Positions 1-9,148 of a stretch of 64,000 nucleotides of DNA are shown one piece after another (the first letter of the stretch is position 1; every line of letters starts with the position of its first letter). The stretch comes from Gulosibacter hominis (lineage in GTDB: Bacteria > Actinomycetota > Actinomycetes > Actinomycetales > Microbacteriaceae). The stretch covers positions 1 through 64,000 of the forward strand of contig NZ_CAJGWQ010000009.1 in NCBI RefSeq assembly GCF_904842695.1, given 5' to 3'. Below the pieces are notes generated by a model that searched no databases, was not told where the DNA came from, and saw nothing but the letters and a program-made list of their open reading frames with translations. A program made the position numbers and the translations under genes.

Positions 1-33
1 CCCCACCTCCCTGCACCCACCCCTTTCCACAGC

Positions 34-100
34 AAGTGACCCTGTAACTGTTAACTGACCCTGCTGTAGGAGGGTCAGTTGGTGGCTAACAGGGTCACTT
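34..100. repeat. Nested palindrome, copy 1
   Basis: The outer arms AAGTGACCCTGT (34-45) and ACAGGGTCACTT (89-100) are perfect inverted repeats. Inner arms AACTGACCCT and AGGGTCAGTT (71-80) flank the short loop GCTGTAGG. The element therefore carries four TGACCCT/AGGGTCA cores and could form a two-tier hairpin or cruciform. Copy 2 lies at 341-407. The function is unknown; a REP-like element or a multi-site protein binding region are both possible. Confidence 0.8.
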
Positions 101-270
101 CGCGTCGGGAGGCGGGGCAGCGCGGTGGCGGGGCAGTGCAGAGGGAGAGTGGCGGGGGTGTGATGCGTGAAGACAAAATGGAGGGCGGTGGGTGCGAACC
201 GCGGTCGCGTGTGTGAGGCACGCTCGTCTCGTGATGTAGTGGCTCGCCTTCGTCGCTCACTCCGACTGCT

Positions 271-283
271 AAGTGACCCTGTA
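271..283. repeat. Isolated half-arm of the nested palindrome
   Basis: AAGTGACCCTGTA matches the left outer arm of the 67-bp palindromes at 34 and 341, but no partner arm follows. It may be a remnant of a decayed copy or a single binding site. Confidence 0.5.
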
Positions 284-340
284 GCTATCTCTGCCGCGCC
301 GAGCGCCCACACCCCGGCTCTCCACGCCCATCTCAACACC

Positions 341-407
341 AAATGACCCTGTAACTGTTAAGTGACCCTGTTGTAGGAGGGTCAGTTGGTGACTAACAGG
401 GTCATTT
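341..407. repeat. Nested palindrome, copy 2
   Basis: This copy has the same 67-bp length and layout as copy 1. The outer arms are AAATGACCCTGT and ACAGGGTCATTT, perfectly complementary. Compared with copy 1 the outer arm has changed G to A on the left and C to T on the right, a compensatory pair that keeps the stem intact. Confidence 0.8.
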
Positions 408-506
408 CCTGTCGCGGGGGTGGCGCGGGGGCCGTGGGTTGTCGGGAGGCAGGGACAGCGCAGGGACAGCGCAGGGGCAGCGCAGGGCAGCGCCGAGGCA
501 GCGCGG

Positions 507-1754
507 CTAGCGCAGCTCGAGCGTGAAGCGGCCGATGCGGATCTCATCGCCCGGCAGCAGCGCGACCGGCGAATCGGCACTCAGCGTCAGCTCATGCCCG
601 TCTCGGTGCAGGCGAGTGCCGTTCGCCGACCCGAGATCTGTGAGCAACACCGCGCGCTCAATCACATCAATAGCAAAGTGCGTGCGCGAGATTGAACGTT
701 GCTCATCCGCGATCGTCACGGCCTGCTCACCGTTATCGAGTGACGGCTTGCGTCCCACGAGCATCCGGCCTGCCAGTTGCTCGCGACGGCCATCCGGCAG
801 TAGCAGCTGCGTCGGCGCAGCGGGCACCTCAGCCTTTTCGGCGATGTGCGTGTCATCGATCGACTCGGGCTCGGACTCGGGCACAGACTCTGGCTCGGGA
901 TGCTGAAACGCGGTTGGCGACGGATCGTGAGCGGCCGGAACTTGGACTGACGGGCCGGGATGCACCGGGCCCTTTGGTAGCGCCGGTCCGGGATGCATTG
1001 AACTCGGTGGCAGCACCGGTGCCGGCTGGTGTGCTACCGGATATGCGTGCCGTGATTGCGGGCGCTGCGGCACCTCGGTCACCGGCGGCGCTGATGCCGA
1101 CCGAGCAACTTGTGTCGAGGATGTTGGCTGAGCAACCGGCGGGGATGCTGGACGAGCAGCAACTGGCCGCGCGGATGATTGCGCCGCAGCGGTGGGCCGG
1201 GAAGCTACGGATGCATCCGGGGCCGGGCCGGCAATTCCCGGCCCAACGACACCGGCGCGGGCACCAACACCAGTGCCGGCACCCATACCGGCGCGGGCGC
1301 GCTCAGCGGGCACCGCATCCGCAGCCCCCGCAGGAATATCCGGCCGCACCCCGGCCGCATCCCGGGATGCCGGTGTCGGCTGGGCAGCGCCGGTCTCATG
1401 CCACGGCTGAACCGATTGATACGCGCCGAACCCGTGGTCTTCGATCGCCTGCTGTACTTCCGCGCTCGTCTGCCTCGCATTCGAGTCACGGGTGCTGCCA
1501 ATCCCGAACACCGATGTCAAAATCCAGGTGCCCGGGGTAGCGCCAGTAATGCGCCAGATGAACCACCACACCACGAGCAGCTGCCCACCGACGATGATGG
1601 TGAGCGGCCACGATTCGCGGCTGAGCCACCAGCAGCATCCTGCCGCTGCGCCAATAAAAACGAGGTCGACGAGCATCCCCAGCCAAGGCCTGCGGCCCGA
1701 TGGGCGCTGTGCCGACCCGGTTGTTTCGAGCGCATCAGCAGACGGTGTTGCCAC
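507..1754 (-). CDS. FHA domain membrane protein, type VII secretion-associated
   Basis: A 415-residue protein. Two hydrophobic helices lie near residues 25-75 (RDD-like membrane part), followed by a long Ala/Pro/Gly-rich low-complexity linker (about 120-310) and a C-terminal FHA domain (about 320-415) with GRKPS, SRTHF and NGT motifs for phosphothreonine binding. The downstream end adjoins the intergenic repeats; upstream lies the eccD-like gene, so an FHA adaptor for the secretion machine regulated by Ser/Thr kinases is likely. I chose the GTG at 1754 because AGAGGA precedes it by 9 bases; the upstream TTG at 1787 has no such site. FHA identity is firm, the secretion role is inferred from context. 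Confidence 0.82.
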   Translation of the reverse strand: MATPSADALETTGSAQRPSGRRPWLGMLVDLVFIGAAAGCCWWLSRESWPLTIIVGGQLLVVWWFIWRITGATPGTWILTSVFGIGSTRDSNARQTSAEVQQAIEDHGFGAYQSVQPWHETGAAQPTPASRDAAGVRPDIPAGAADAVPAERARAGMGAGTGVGARAGVVGPGIAGPAPDASVASRPTAAAQSSARPVAARPASPPVAQPTSSTQVARSASAPPVTEVPQRPQSRHAYPVAHQPAPVLPPSSMHPGPALPKGPVHPGPSVQVPAAHDPSPTAFQHPEPESVPESEPESIDDTHIAEKAEVPAAPTQLLLPDGRREQLAGRMLVGRKPSLDNGEQAVTIADEQRSISRTHFAIDVIERAVLLTDLGSANGTRLHRDGHELTLSADSPVALLPGDEIRIGRFTLELR

Positions 1755-1811
1755 GGTGGCTGGTCCTCTCGTATTCGTATGGCGCAAAAAATGCGACCGT
1801 TCCGGCGGGCA

Positions 1812-3119
1812 TCATACCGAGGCTCGAATCGCACTAAAAAGGCCGCAGGTGACGATGGCGGCGGGTATTGCCAGCCCGAGCGCCACCCGCTCAAACACAT
1901 CCGCCATGCGGGTAATGAGCGGCGCATACATGCCTTTTTTGATCCAAATTCCCACCGCGCAGCAGCCTGCAGCGCCCAGTGCCGCGCCGGTGATCCACAC
2001 CAGCTCATCGCCCGGCGGCCGCAGCAAAAGAAAGCTGCACAGCAGCGCCACCACGACCATGCGCGGGGTCCAGCGCGCAAAGGCGGTGCGTGAATCGCGC
2101 GGCTGCAGCAAAAAGTGCGCGAAGGCGATGCAGACCAGCGCGAGCGCGGCCCAACCCTCGATGGTTGGCTCACCGATGTAGGCCATCACACCCGGCGCCG
2201 AGGCGATGAGCACGATGCAGGCGGTGCTGATGGCGACGGTGTGGAGGCCGCTCGCCAGCCGCAGCGTGTGACGTACGCGCGCCGAGGTGATGCGGGATGG
2301 CGAGTGTGTCTCGGGTGCGTGCACCGAGGGAGCGGTGCTCATTACCGCGGGCATGTCGATGAGTTGTTCGTCGGGAACCCGCACCGAAAGCGACGGTGCG
2401 AGGCCGAGCATCGCCACGGCCGCGGCCACCCCCAGCGGGGCAGCAACTGCGTTATCGGTTTGCGCGATGCTGATAATCGAGAGCCCGACGGCGGGGATGA
2501 ACCACAGCCGGACTGCCGACTCGTAGTGTTCGTGCCGGTGCAGTGTTGGCACCAGCATGGCCGCGAGCGCGCCGGCCCAGGTAAAAACAAGCGCGTACGA
2601 CCAGCCGGCGGCGATGGTGGGATGCGGCACCAGCGCGGCTGCGGTGGCTGCGGCGGTGACCGGGGCAACTAGGCCGTGCCAGATTGGCTGTGTGGTGAGT
2701 CGCCACAGTAGCGATACTGCGGCCGCGGCGAGTATTGCGGCGAGGGTGATCCGTAGTGGCCAGTTATCGCTCAGCAGCAGGCTGATGATTGGGCTCAGGG
2801 CGGCCAGGATGCAGATCGCAGCTAGCGGTGCCAGCGAAGTACGCTGCTCCACCTGTTCGGCGACCTTCGCGGCGCCGGTGCGTTCGGCCGAGCTGGCCTC
2901 ATGTTTGCTGCGCAAGAAGATGGTTGCGCCGGCAGGGATAGTGGTGCCGAACACCTCGGTTTCGGCGAGTTTGCGGCCAAGTTCGTCGAATGCATCCACG
3001 GGGTCGGATGCGGTGCTCACCTGTGCGAGCACACCGGCGACGGTTGAGCGTGCGGGCACCGCAATATCGAGCACCTGGTCGCCCCGGTACAGAGTTGCGG
3101 TGGTCTGGCTATCGGGCAC
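1812..3119 (-). CDS. eccD: EccD-like type VII secretion membrane protein
   Basis: A 435-residue protein. Residues about 5-75 look like the ubiquitin-like (YukD-type) domain. After a charged linker there are about 11 hydrophobic segments from residue 95 to the C-terminus, the architecture of EccD, the membrane channel candidate of actinobacterial type VII secretion. It is divergent from the eccC gene and followed after 57 bases by the FHA gene, so the three form one secretion locus. A GTG at 3119 is preceded by GAGG with 8-base spacing; the GTG at 3128 overlaps that site and is less likely. Family assignment rests on architecture and context. Confidence 0.82.
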   Translation of the reverse strand: MPDSQTTATLYRGDQVLDIAVPARSTVAGVLAQVSTASDPVDAFDELGRKLAETEVFGTTIPAGATIFLRSKHEASSAERTGAAKVAEQVEQRTSLAPLAAICILAALSPIISLLLSDNWPLRITLAAILAAAAVSLLWRLTTQPIWHGLVAPVTAAATAAALVPHPTIAAGWSYALVFTWAGALAAMLVPTLHRHEHYESAVRLWFIPAVGLSIISIAQTDNAVAAPLGVAAAVAMLGLAPSLSVRVPDEQLIDMPAVMSTAPSVHAPETHSPSRITSARVRHTLRLASGLHTVAISTACIVLIASAPGVMAYIGEPTIEGWAALALVCIAFAHFLLQPRDSRTAFARWTPRMVVVALLCSFLLLRPPGDELVWITGAALGAAGCCAVGIWIKKGMYAPLITRMADVFERVALGLAIPAAIVTCGLFSAIRASV

Positions 3120-3221
3120 GCCCTGCACCTCGTTTCGGCCCGGCGGATTCGAACGGATTTTTAGCGGTCGCAGCGGGTTACACCTTGCGGTTCAGGCAAT
3201 CTGCCCGCCGCTTTGACGGGC

Positions 3222-3227
3222 TATAGT
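3222..3227 (+). promoter_or_regulatory. Candidate -10 box for eccC
   Basis: TATAGT lies about 55 bases before the chosen GTG start of eccC and after the divergent eccD start. A TTG at 3213 lies upstream of this -10 and so could not be translated from a transcript starting here. The -35 is weak. Confidence 0.4.
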
Positions 3228-3281
3228 CTAGGGCAGCAAAACGGCGATCAGGCCAACTTAAGTCAACTCCCGGGGGTGCGA

Positions 3282-6200
3282 GTGCCGACTCCACGATCAG
3301 GCAATGTCGAGCGGCCGAGGCTTCCGAAGGGAACCATTACGATTCAGCCGCCGCCCGATGTTGTTGAGGGGGCTGGCCCCGGCAATATTTTGGCGATGGT
3401 CGTGCCGATGTTTGGGTCGATGGGCATCATGGTGTTCATGGCCTTTTCGGCCAACGCGAATCCGCGCATGCTGTTGATGGGCGGCACGATGGTGGTGTTG
3501 ATGATCGCGATGGTGGCGTTCACTGTTGCGCGTCAGATTTCGCAGCACCGCACAAAGGTGACCAATCAGCGGCGGGAATATCTGGCCTATTTGGGAGACT
3601 TGCGCAGGGATGTGCGCCGCGCGGTGGTCGATCAGCGGGCCTTCGCTACCTGGAATCTGCCGAATCCTGAAGCGCTGCCGATGATTGTGCAGCAGCGCGA
3701 GCGGCTCTGGGAGCGGTCTGAGCCCGTGGCCGACACGTTTACTGCCCGCATCGGCACCTCGACGCAGCGGCTCGTGCTCGATCTGCGTGAGCCGGAGCTG
3801 TCGCCGCTTTCGACCTCCGATCCGGTTTGTCTTTCGGCGGTGACGCGTTTTGTGTCGACTTTTGATCACATTGACGATCTGCCGGTGGGGTTGAGTGTCG
3901 CCCACTACGGTCGTATTGAGGTGGCCGGGCAGCGTGAGCACGCTCGTGATTTGGCGCGCTCGATGGTTACTTCGCTGGCCACCCTGGTGAGTCCGGAACT
4001 GCTTCAGGTGGCGCTGATCGCCGATGAGGATGGCCTGCAAGAGTGGGACTGGCTCAAGTGGCTGCCGCACGTTCGCAGTCAGCAGACGGATGCGCTGGGC
4101 GGGATGCGCATGATGGGTGGCTCGTTTGCCGAGGTGCGTGATCTGCTGCCCGACGACATTTTTGAACGGGCACGGATGGTTCCCGGTGGCGCGACGGATG
4201 TGGCGTTGCCGCAGGTGGTCATCATTGTTGATGGCGTGCAGCTTTCGATTCACGAACGGGATGCGCTGCTGCGCCAGGGGATTTGCGTGGTCGAGTTGCT
4301 CGAGGAGTGGGGCAAGCTCGATGACTACACGACGCTGCGTTTGGTGGTGACGCCGCGCACTGACGGCACTCGCGAGCTGACGGTTGCGACGCTGGCGGAT
4401 GGTTCGAATACGCTCACCGCCGATGCGATGTCTCGGGCGCTGGCGTTGACGGTTGCGCGCAGGCTCGCTCGCTACGGCGGGGCGGGTGCTGACGAGCTGG
4501 CCGAGTCGGCCGCGCCGCGGGGTACCAGCGACCCGACTCGTCAGCGCGACCTTCTCGAACTCTTGCACCTGGGCGATATTCGCGACTTTGACCCGAATGT
4601 TGACATTGTCATGCGCCAGGGGCGTGACCGGCTCAATGTACCGTTCGGGGTGACGCCCGAGGGTGTGCCCGTGAAGCTCGACATTAAAGAGAACGCGCAG
4701 CAGGGTATGGGGCCGCACGGTCTGCTGATTGGTGCGACCGGTTCGGGTAAATCGGAGGTGTTGCGCACCATCGTTGCGGCGATGGCGCTCACCCACAGCC
4801 CCGAACAGCTCAACTTCGTGCTGGTCGACTTCAAGGGTGGCGCGACATTTGCCGGGATGGCTGAGATGCCGCACGTGTCGGCCACGATCACGAACCTCGA
4901 GAGCGAGCTGTCGCTGGTTGACCGCATGGAGGAGGCCCTGCACGGTGAGATGGTGCGCCGGCAGGAGGTGTTGCGCGCGGCCGGTAACTATCCAAACGTG
5001 CGGGAGTACGAGCAGGCACGCCGCGAGGGGAAGCACAACTATCCGCCGATGCCGGCACTGTTCATCATCCTGGATGAATTTTCTGAGCTGTTGAGTGCCA
5101 AACCGGCCTTTATTGACACCTTTGTGGCAATTGGTCGACTGGGTCGTTCGCTCGAGATCCACCTGCTGCTGGCAACCCAGCGACTGGAGGAATCGAAGCT
5201 GCGCGGTTTGGAATCGCACTTGTCATACCGGGTGGGTTTGCGCACCTTCTCGGCGCAAGACTCGCGTGCGGTGATCGGTACACCGGATGCATACGAGCTC
5301 CCGGCGGTGCCCGGTGTCGGGTTTTTGAAAACCGCCGGTGAGGGAATGACGCAATTCCGTGCATCCTATGTGGGTGCGCCGCCGAAACCGCGCCGCGCTG
5401 AATCGGTAACCGCCGCCCCGAAACGCTCGAGTGCGGCGCGCATCCTGCCATTTACGGCGGCGCCGGTGCTGGAACGTGAACCCGACCCGGCAACCCTCGA
5501 ACCTGCCGAGCCCGAGACCGTGGTGAAAGAGGGCGACGAGCGCTGGGAGGGGATGTCGATTGCCGATATTGCCATCCAAAAACTGCTCCCGATGCAGCCG
5601 AAGGCGCATCAGGTGTGGCTGCCGCCGCTTGATCTTCCCGACACGCTCGATCAGCTCTTTGGTGACCTGGCGATCAACCGTGATTACGGGCTGCATTCGC
5701 CCAGCTGGCGGGCGAAGGGTCGGCTCACCGTGCCCATCGGCATTAAGGATGTGCCGCGTGAACAGCGCCGTGAACACATGGTGCTCGAGCTCACCGGCGG
5801 TGCCGGTAACGTCGTGGTTTACGGTGGCGCCCAGTCGGGTAAGTCGACGGTGCTGCGTACGCTCGTGATGGCGCTGTCGCTCGTCAATACGCCGCGAGAG
5901 GCACAGTTTTACATCCTTGATTTTGGTGGCGGTACCTTTGCCGGTTTCCGCAACGCACCGCATGTGGCCGCGGTGGGAAGCCGCGACCGTCCCGATGTGG
6001 TGGCGCGCGTCATTGCCGAGATCACGGCGATTATGGCCGACCGTGAGGCGTATTTCCGCGAGCACGGTATTGATTCGATCGGCACCTATCGGCGCGGTCG
6101 GGATGCGGGCCGTTACGACGACGGTTATGGCGATGTTTTCCTGGTGATTGACGGCTGGAACAACATGAAGGCCGATTTTGTCGACCTCGACCGCACTATC

Positions 6201-7301
6201 CAAGACCTTGCCGGTCGCGCGCTGGCACTGGGTGTGCACCTGGTGGTTGCCACGGCTCGGCAGGCCGATATGCGTCAGGCGCTGCAGGGCGCGTTCGGTT
6301 CGGTGTTTGAGCTGCGGCTTGGTGAGGTGCGCGACTCGACCATCAACGCCAAAAAGGCGGCACTGGTGCCCGAGGGGACTCCGGGCCGCGGTTTGGCTCC
6401 CTCGGAGCATCACGTGTTGGCTGGCCTACCGCGTATCGATGGCAAAAATGAGACCGAAACTCTCGCCGATGGCGTCGCCCATGCCTGGAACGCGATCGGT
6501 TCAGCTTGGCAGGGTGAGCCGGGTCCGAAGCTCAAGATGCTGCCCGAATTGCTGCCGCTTGAGCGGGTGCGTGCCGCGGCGAAACCGGAGGTTGCCGGCG
6601 GGGTGCTGCTCGGCATTGACGAGGCCCGCCTCGAACCGATTGGTTTTGACCCGGTAGCTTCGCCGCATCTGTTTGTCTTTGGTGATTCGCAGACGGGTAA
6701 GACGGGCGTGCTGCGATTGATTGCGCACGAGGTGATGCGCCTGAACCGGCCGCCACAGGCGCAGTTTTTCCTGGTCGATTTCCGTCGCAGTATGTTGCAG
6801 GAGATCCCGGATGTGTATCTCGCCGGCTACTACACGAACCACCAGGTGACCACCGCCGCGATGGCCGAAATTGCCGGGCTGCTGAAGCAGCGACTGCCGG
6901 GTAAGGATGTGACGCCGCAGCAGCTGCGTGACCGGTCATGGTGGCAGGGACCGGAGTTTTACATCATGGTTGATGACCTCGACCTCGTGAACACTTCGCA
7001 GGGTAATCCGCTGGCGCCGATCGTTGAATTGTTGCCGCAGGCGCGGGATGTGGGTCTGCACCTATTCATTACGCGCCGCTCGGGTGGTGTTTCGCGGGCG
7101 CTGTTCGATCCCGCGATTCGCGCGCTCACCGACCTGGGCGCCACCGGGCTGCTGCTGCCCGGTAGCCCCGAGGAGGGGCCGGTTATCGGCAAGATTAAGT
7201 TCCAGCCCGGGCCAGCGGGTCGCGGCCAGCTGATCTCGCGGGCAAACGGTCGGCAGTTGATTCAGGTGGCGTATGTCGAGCCACAGCTGGCCGATGAGTG
7301 A
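3282..7301 (+). CDS. eccC: EccC-type FtsK/SpoIIIE ATPase of type VII secretion
   Basis: A 1339-residue protein, the motor that recognises and drives substrates through the type VII pore. Two N-terminal membrane helices (about 35-80) are followed by three FtsK/SpoIIIE ATPase domains. Walker A motifs are GATGSGKSE (about residue 484), GGAQSGKST (848) and GDSQTGKTG (1134); the matching Walker B strands read FIILDE, FLVIDG and FYIMVDD, so only the first has the classic Asp-Glu pair. It is a single-chain EccC (not split Ca/Cb). The start is the GTG at 3282 after GGGGG; a GTG at 3276 and a TTG at 3213 are alternatives. It is divergent from eccD. Confidence 0.92.
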   Translation: MPTPRSGNVERPRLPKGTITIQPPPDVVEGAGPGNILAMVVPMFGSMGIMVFMAFSANANPRMLLMGGTMVVLMIAMVAFTVARQISQHRTKVTNQRREYLAYLGDLRRDVRRAVVDQRAFATWNLPNPEALPMIVQQRERLWERSEPVADTFTARIGTSTQRLVLDLREPELSPLSTSDPVCLSAVTRFVSTFDHIDDLPVGLSVAHYGRIEVAGQREHARDLARSMVTSLATLVSPELLQVALIADEDGLQEWDWLKWLPHVRSQQTDALGGMRMMGGSFAEVRDLLPDDIFERARMVPGGATDVALPQVVIIVDGVQLSIHERDALLRQGICVVELLEEWGKLDDYTTLRLVVTPRTDGTRELTVATLADGSNTLTADAMSRALALTVARRLARYGGAGADELAESAAPRGTSDPTRQRDLLELLHLGDIRDFDPNVDIVMRQGRDRLNVPFGVTPEGVPVKLDIKENAQQGMGPHGLLIGATGSGKSEVLRTIVAAMALTHSPEQLNFVLVDFKGGATFAGMAEMPHVSATITNLESELSLVDRMEEALHGEMVRRQEVLRAAGNYPNVREYEQARREGKHNYPPMPALFIILDEFSELLSAKPAFIDTFVAIGRLGRSLEIHLLLATQRLEESKLRGLESHLSYRVGLRTFSAQDSRAVIGTPDAYELPAVPGVGFLKTAGEGMTQFRASYVGAPPKPRRAESVTAAPKRSSAARILPFTAAPVLEREPDPATLEPAEPETVVKEGDERWEGMSIADIAIQKLLPMQPKAHQVWLPPLDLPDTLDQLFGDLAINRDYGLHSPSWRAKGRLTVPIGIKDVPREQRREHMVLELTGGAGNVVVYGGAQSGKSTVLRTLVMALSLVNTPREAQFYILDFGGGTFAGFRNAPHVAAVGSRDRPDVVARVIAEITAIMADREAYFREHGIDSIGTYRRGRDAGRYDDGYGDVFLVIDGWNNMKADFVDLDRTIQDLAGRALALGVHLVVATARQADMRQALQGAFGSVFELRLGEVRDSTINAKKAALVPEGTPGRGLAPSEHHVLAGLPRIDGKNETETLADGVAHAWNAIGSAWQGEPGPKLKMLPELLPLERVRAAAKPEVAGGVLLGIDEARLEPIGFDPVASPHLFVFGDSQTGKTGVLRLIAHEVMRLNRPPQAQFFLVDFRRSMLQEIPDVYLAGYYTNHQVTTAAMAEIAGLLKQRLPGKDVTPQQLRDRSWWQGPEFYIMVDDLDLVNTSQGNPLAPIVELLPQARDVGLHLFITRRSGGVSRALFDPAIRALTDLGATGLLLPGSPEEGPVIGKIKFQPGPAGRGQLISRANGRQLIQVAYVEPQLADE

Positions 7302-7601
7302 TGTGCGGCGCCGTTCGCCTGGCAATTTGCTGGAGGTCTACATCTTGTCGTTGACCAGGATGCATCCGTGCCGTTAATCTACTACCGCATGTAGTAGTTG
7401 CCGATCGCTGCAAAATCAATGGCTGAGTGACCCGTTGAAATTGCAGCACCGCGGTTGCAGCAGACCGTGGTGGCGGCGAAGTGGAGCCCGCCGCTACCAG
7501 AGTCGATAACTACCGGATGCAACGCCGTAGGGGGCCGATTGATCGAGCGGCAGCAGCGCCAGATCGTCGGCCCCGGGTGCTTTTCCGAGGGCGGCCGCCT
7601 G
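7302..7601. other. Intergenic region between convergent genes
   Basis: No gene is seen. The stretch contains a perfect 7-bp inverted repeat CTACTAC/GTAGTAG (7379-7397) and a longer imperfect one with arms GGGGCCGA (7531-7538) and TCGGCCCC (7567-7574), which could serve as a weak bidirectional terminator for eccC and the M56 gene. Confidence 0.5.
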
Positions 7602-8414
7602 CTATTGCTGTAGTCGGATGGGGTCGGGTAGGTGCCGCTTACGGCCCATTGGCCAGATGCGCAGCGTCAGCCGCATGGCGCGCGCCTCAAGTGACGCATC
7701 CCCGGTCGCATTCCCCATTTTGACGAGCGCATTGGCGAGATTCGCGGCGCCGGCCTGCTTGCCGGCCGTATCGTCGGCGATCAGCTCAATCAACAGCGCG
7801 GTGGCGCGTTTAAACTCGCGGCCGGCGGGCAACCAATTCGGAAGCAAGCGTGCTGACACCGAAGCGATTCGCATCAGGCGTGGATGCGAACCGCGCAGGT
7901 GCGCGTATTCGTGCGCGACCACCGCCTGTAGTTCGGCCGGGCTGAGCAGCGCTTCGAGGGCCGTCGAATACATGATTTGGGCGCCCCGGCCCGGAACTGC
8001 GCAGGCAAAAGGCGAGTCGCTGGCGATTCGTGCCAGGGTGAACCCGCGGCGCTCCTCAAGCTCGAGCGCGGTGCGGGCCAGCGCGATGCGCTCGCGGTCT
8101 TGGGCGCGCTGGAGCGGCTCGTCGATCTGCGCGACGATCGCGATCGCGCCGCCGACAATTGCCAGGGCGCCCCACGCTGCCCCGGTGAGGATGAGCGACT
8201 CGGTTACCGTCGACATGTTTGCGGTGTCGAGGCTTGGCAGGATGAGCGCGAACAGTGCGTTGAGCACGAGTGCGCAACCGGTGAAAAACGTGGCGAACCA
8301 CATTGAGAGCGCGAGTTTCGGACGGTGGACCGTCCAGGTTGCGCGACTCAGCAATGGGGGCACTGCCAGGATGCAGACGAGTGCGAATGCGAGCGAAATC
8401 GCTGCGGGAATCAT
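7602..8414 (-). CDS. M56 family metallopeptidase (BlaR1-like protease domain)
   Basis: A 270-residue integral membrane zinc protease. Hydrophobic helices lie near residues 1-20, 35-60 and 75-105, and the catalytic HEYAH motif sits in AVVAHEYAHLRG at about residue 168. It lacks the C-terminal penicillin-binding sensor of BlaR1. The ATG at 8414 lies 3 bases after the TAA of the blaI-like gene, so the two are co-transcribed. In known Bla/Mec systems the protease inactivates the repressor; here the trigger and the regulated genes are unknown. Confidence 0.85.
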   Translation of the reverse strand: MIPAAISLAFALVCILAVPPLLSRATWTVHRPKLALSMWFATFFTGCALVLNALFALILPSLDTANMSTVTESLILTGAAWGALAIVGGAIAIVAQIDEPLQRAQDRERIALARTALELEERRGFTLARIASDSPFACAVPGRGAQIMYSTALEALLSPAELQAVVAHEYAHLRGSHPRLMRIASVSARLLPNWLPAGREFKRATALLIELIADDTAGKQAGAANLANALVKMGNATGDASLEARAMRLTLRIWPMGRKRHLPDPIRLQQ

Positions 8415-8417
8415 TGG

Positions 8418-8804
8418 TTAGCGGCGCTTGCGCTTTCGGGTCGACTGGTTGAAAGCGGTCATCAGCAGGTCGATATCGGCGTCATCGAGATTTCCCGCGA
8501 ATTGCAGCAGCGCGGCTTCGCGGTCGCCGGTGTTGTTGAGTGCGGTGAGCATCCGCTCGCCGGCGTGTTCACCCGCGCTGTGGGTGGGGGTGAAACGCAC
8601 TTTTCGGGGTGACTCGGCCTGCCGCTGCACCTGTCCCTTGCGTTCGAGTCGGTCGAGCGCGGTCATGAGCGTCGTGTAGGCGGGGGTGTGGCCGCTGAAG
8701 CGGTCTTGGATATCGCGGGCGCTGATTGGTTCGTCGGTGGCCCAGAGAATCTGCATGACCTCGCCCTCGAGTTCACCGCGTTCGCGGGTGCGGTCGCCAG
8801 CCAT
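8418..8804 (-). CDS. BlaI/MecI/CopY family transcriptional repressor
   Basis: A 128-residue winged-helix protein with the family pattern at the N-terminus (EGEVMQILWATDEPISARDI, then a recognition helix in TTLMTALDRLERKGQV) and a C-terminal dimerisation tail. The ATG at 8804 follows GGGAGG by 4 bases. A 17-bp palindrome at 8831-8847, just upstream, is a good autoregulatory operator. It is operonic with the M56 protease gene. No beta-lactamase or penicillin-binding protein gene is present in the window. Confidence 0.88.
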   Translation of the reverse strand: MAGDRTRERGELEGEVMQILWATDEPISARDIQDRFSGHTPAYTTLMTALDRLERKGQVQRQAESPRKVRFTPTHSAGEHAGERMLTALNNTGDREAALLQFAGNLDDADIDLLMTAFNQSTRKRKRR

Positions 8805-8830
8805 GATGCCTCCCAAAAGATCTACAACGA

Positions 8831-8847
8831 CTCTACATGATGTAGAG
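8831..8847. promoter_or_regulatory. Candidate BlaI operator
   Basis: CTCTACAT-G-ATGTAGAG is a perfect palindrome around a central G, 26 bases upstream of the blaI-like start. Its TACAT/ATGTA core resembles the TACA-N-TGTA operators of BlaI/MecI proteins. A half-site TCTACA lies at 8821. Confidence 0.65.
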
Positions 8848-8950
8848 CGCCCCGCCGCATCCGCGCCTATATTTGCCTTCTGTGTGCCTTCGTGTCATTT
8901 GTATGTGGCAGAGCACGCACAATTAACGCGAACACACACGAATCCCGAGT

Positions 8951-9010
8951 GTGCAGTGCGGGGTGATGCCGGAAGTGCAGTGCGGGGCGATGCAGGGAGT
9001 GCGGTGCGGA
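8951..9010. repeat. 24-bp tandem repeat, about 2.5 units
   Basis: Units start at 8951, 8975 and 8999 with the shared core GTGCAGTGCGGGG; the third unit is degenerate and truncated. It lies between the blaI-like promoter and tRNA-Gly in otherwise gene-free DNA. Confidence 0.65.
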
Positions 9011-9074
9011 AAGTGACCCCGCGGGTGCGCGAGGGGCGGTGTTCGCGAGACGGCAGCGTGCCGTGTGCGAAGAG

Positions 9075-9148
9075 TGGAGGGGCTGACGGGAATCGAACCC
9101 GCGCCGTCTGCTTGGGAAGCAGAAGTTCTGCCATTGAACTACAGCCCC
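9075..9148 (-). tRNA. tRNA-Gly (CCC)
   Basis: The reverse strand folds as a standard cloverleaf. The acceptor arm is GGGGCTG/CAGCCCC, the D arm lies in TAGTTCAATGGCAGAA, the anticodon stem TCTGC/GCAGA encloses loop TTCCCAA giving anticodon CCC, and the T arm reads CGGGTTCGATTCCCG. CCA is encoded at 9077-9075. Confidence 0.95.

Larger units (their letters stand above)
1..506. other. Intergenic region with palindromes and short tandem repeats
   Basis: No convincing gene is visible in this stretch. It contains two 67-bp nested palindromes and one isolated half-arm, listed separately. Bases 450-505, just beyond the FHA gene stop, are a degenerate tandem array of a roughly 10-11 bp unit resembling GCAGGGACAGC. 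Short open frames on both strands here have skewed, repeat-driven composition and no recognisable domain, so they are not called. Confidence 0.6.

Noticed and set aside
269-695. Short open frames near 269-695 on both strands
   Set aside because: They overlap the FHA coding sequence or repeats and have no start signals or domains.
3297-5219. 640-codon open frame antisense to eccC
   Set aside because: It is on the opposite strand of the FtsK/SpoIIIE coding sequence and has His/Arg/Gln-rich composition expected from antisense of a GC-rich gene.
7379-7397. Palindrome CTACTAC/GTAGTAG as a second BlaI operator
   Set aside because: It lies between convergent gene ends, has a different spacer from the operator at 8831 and no promoter nearby.
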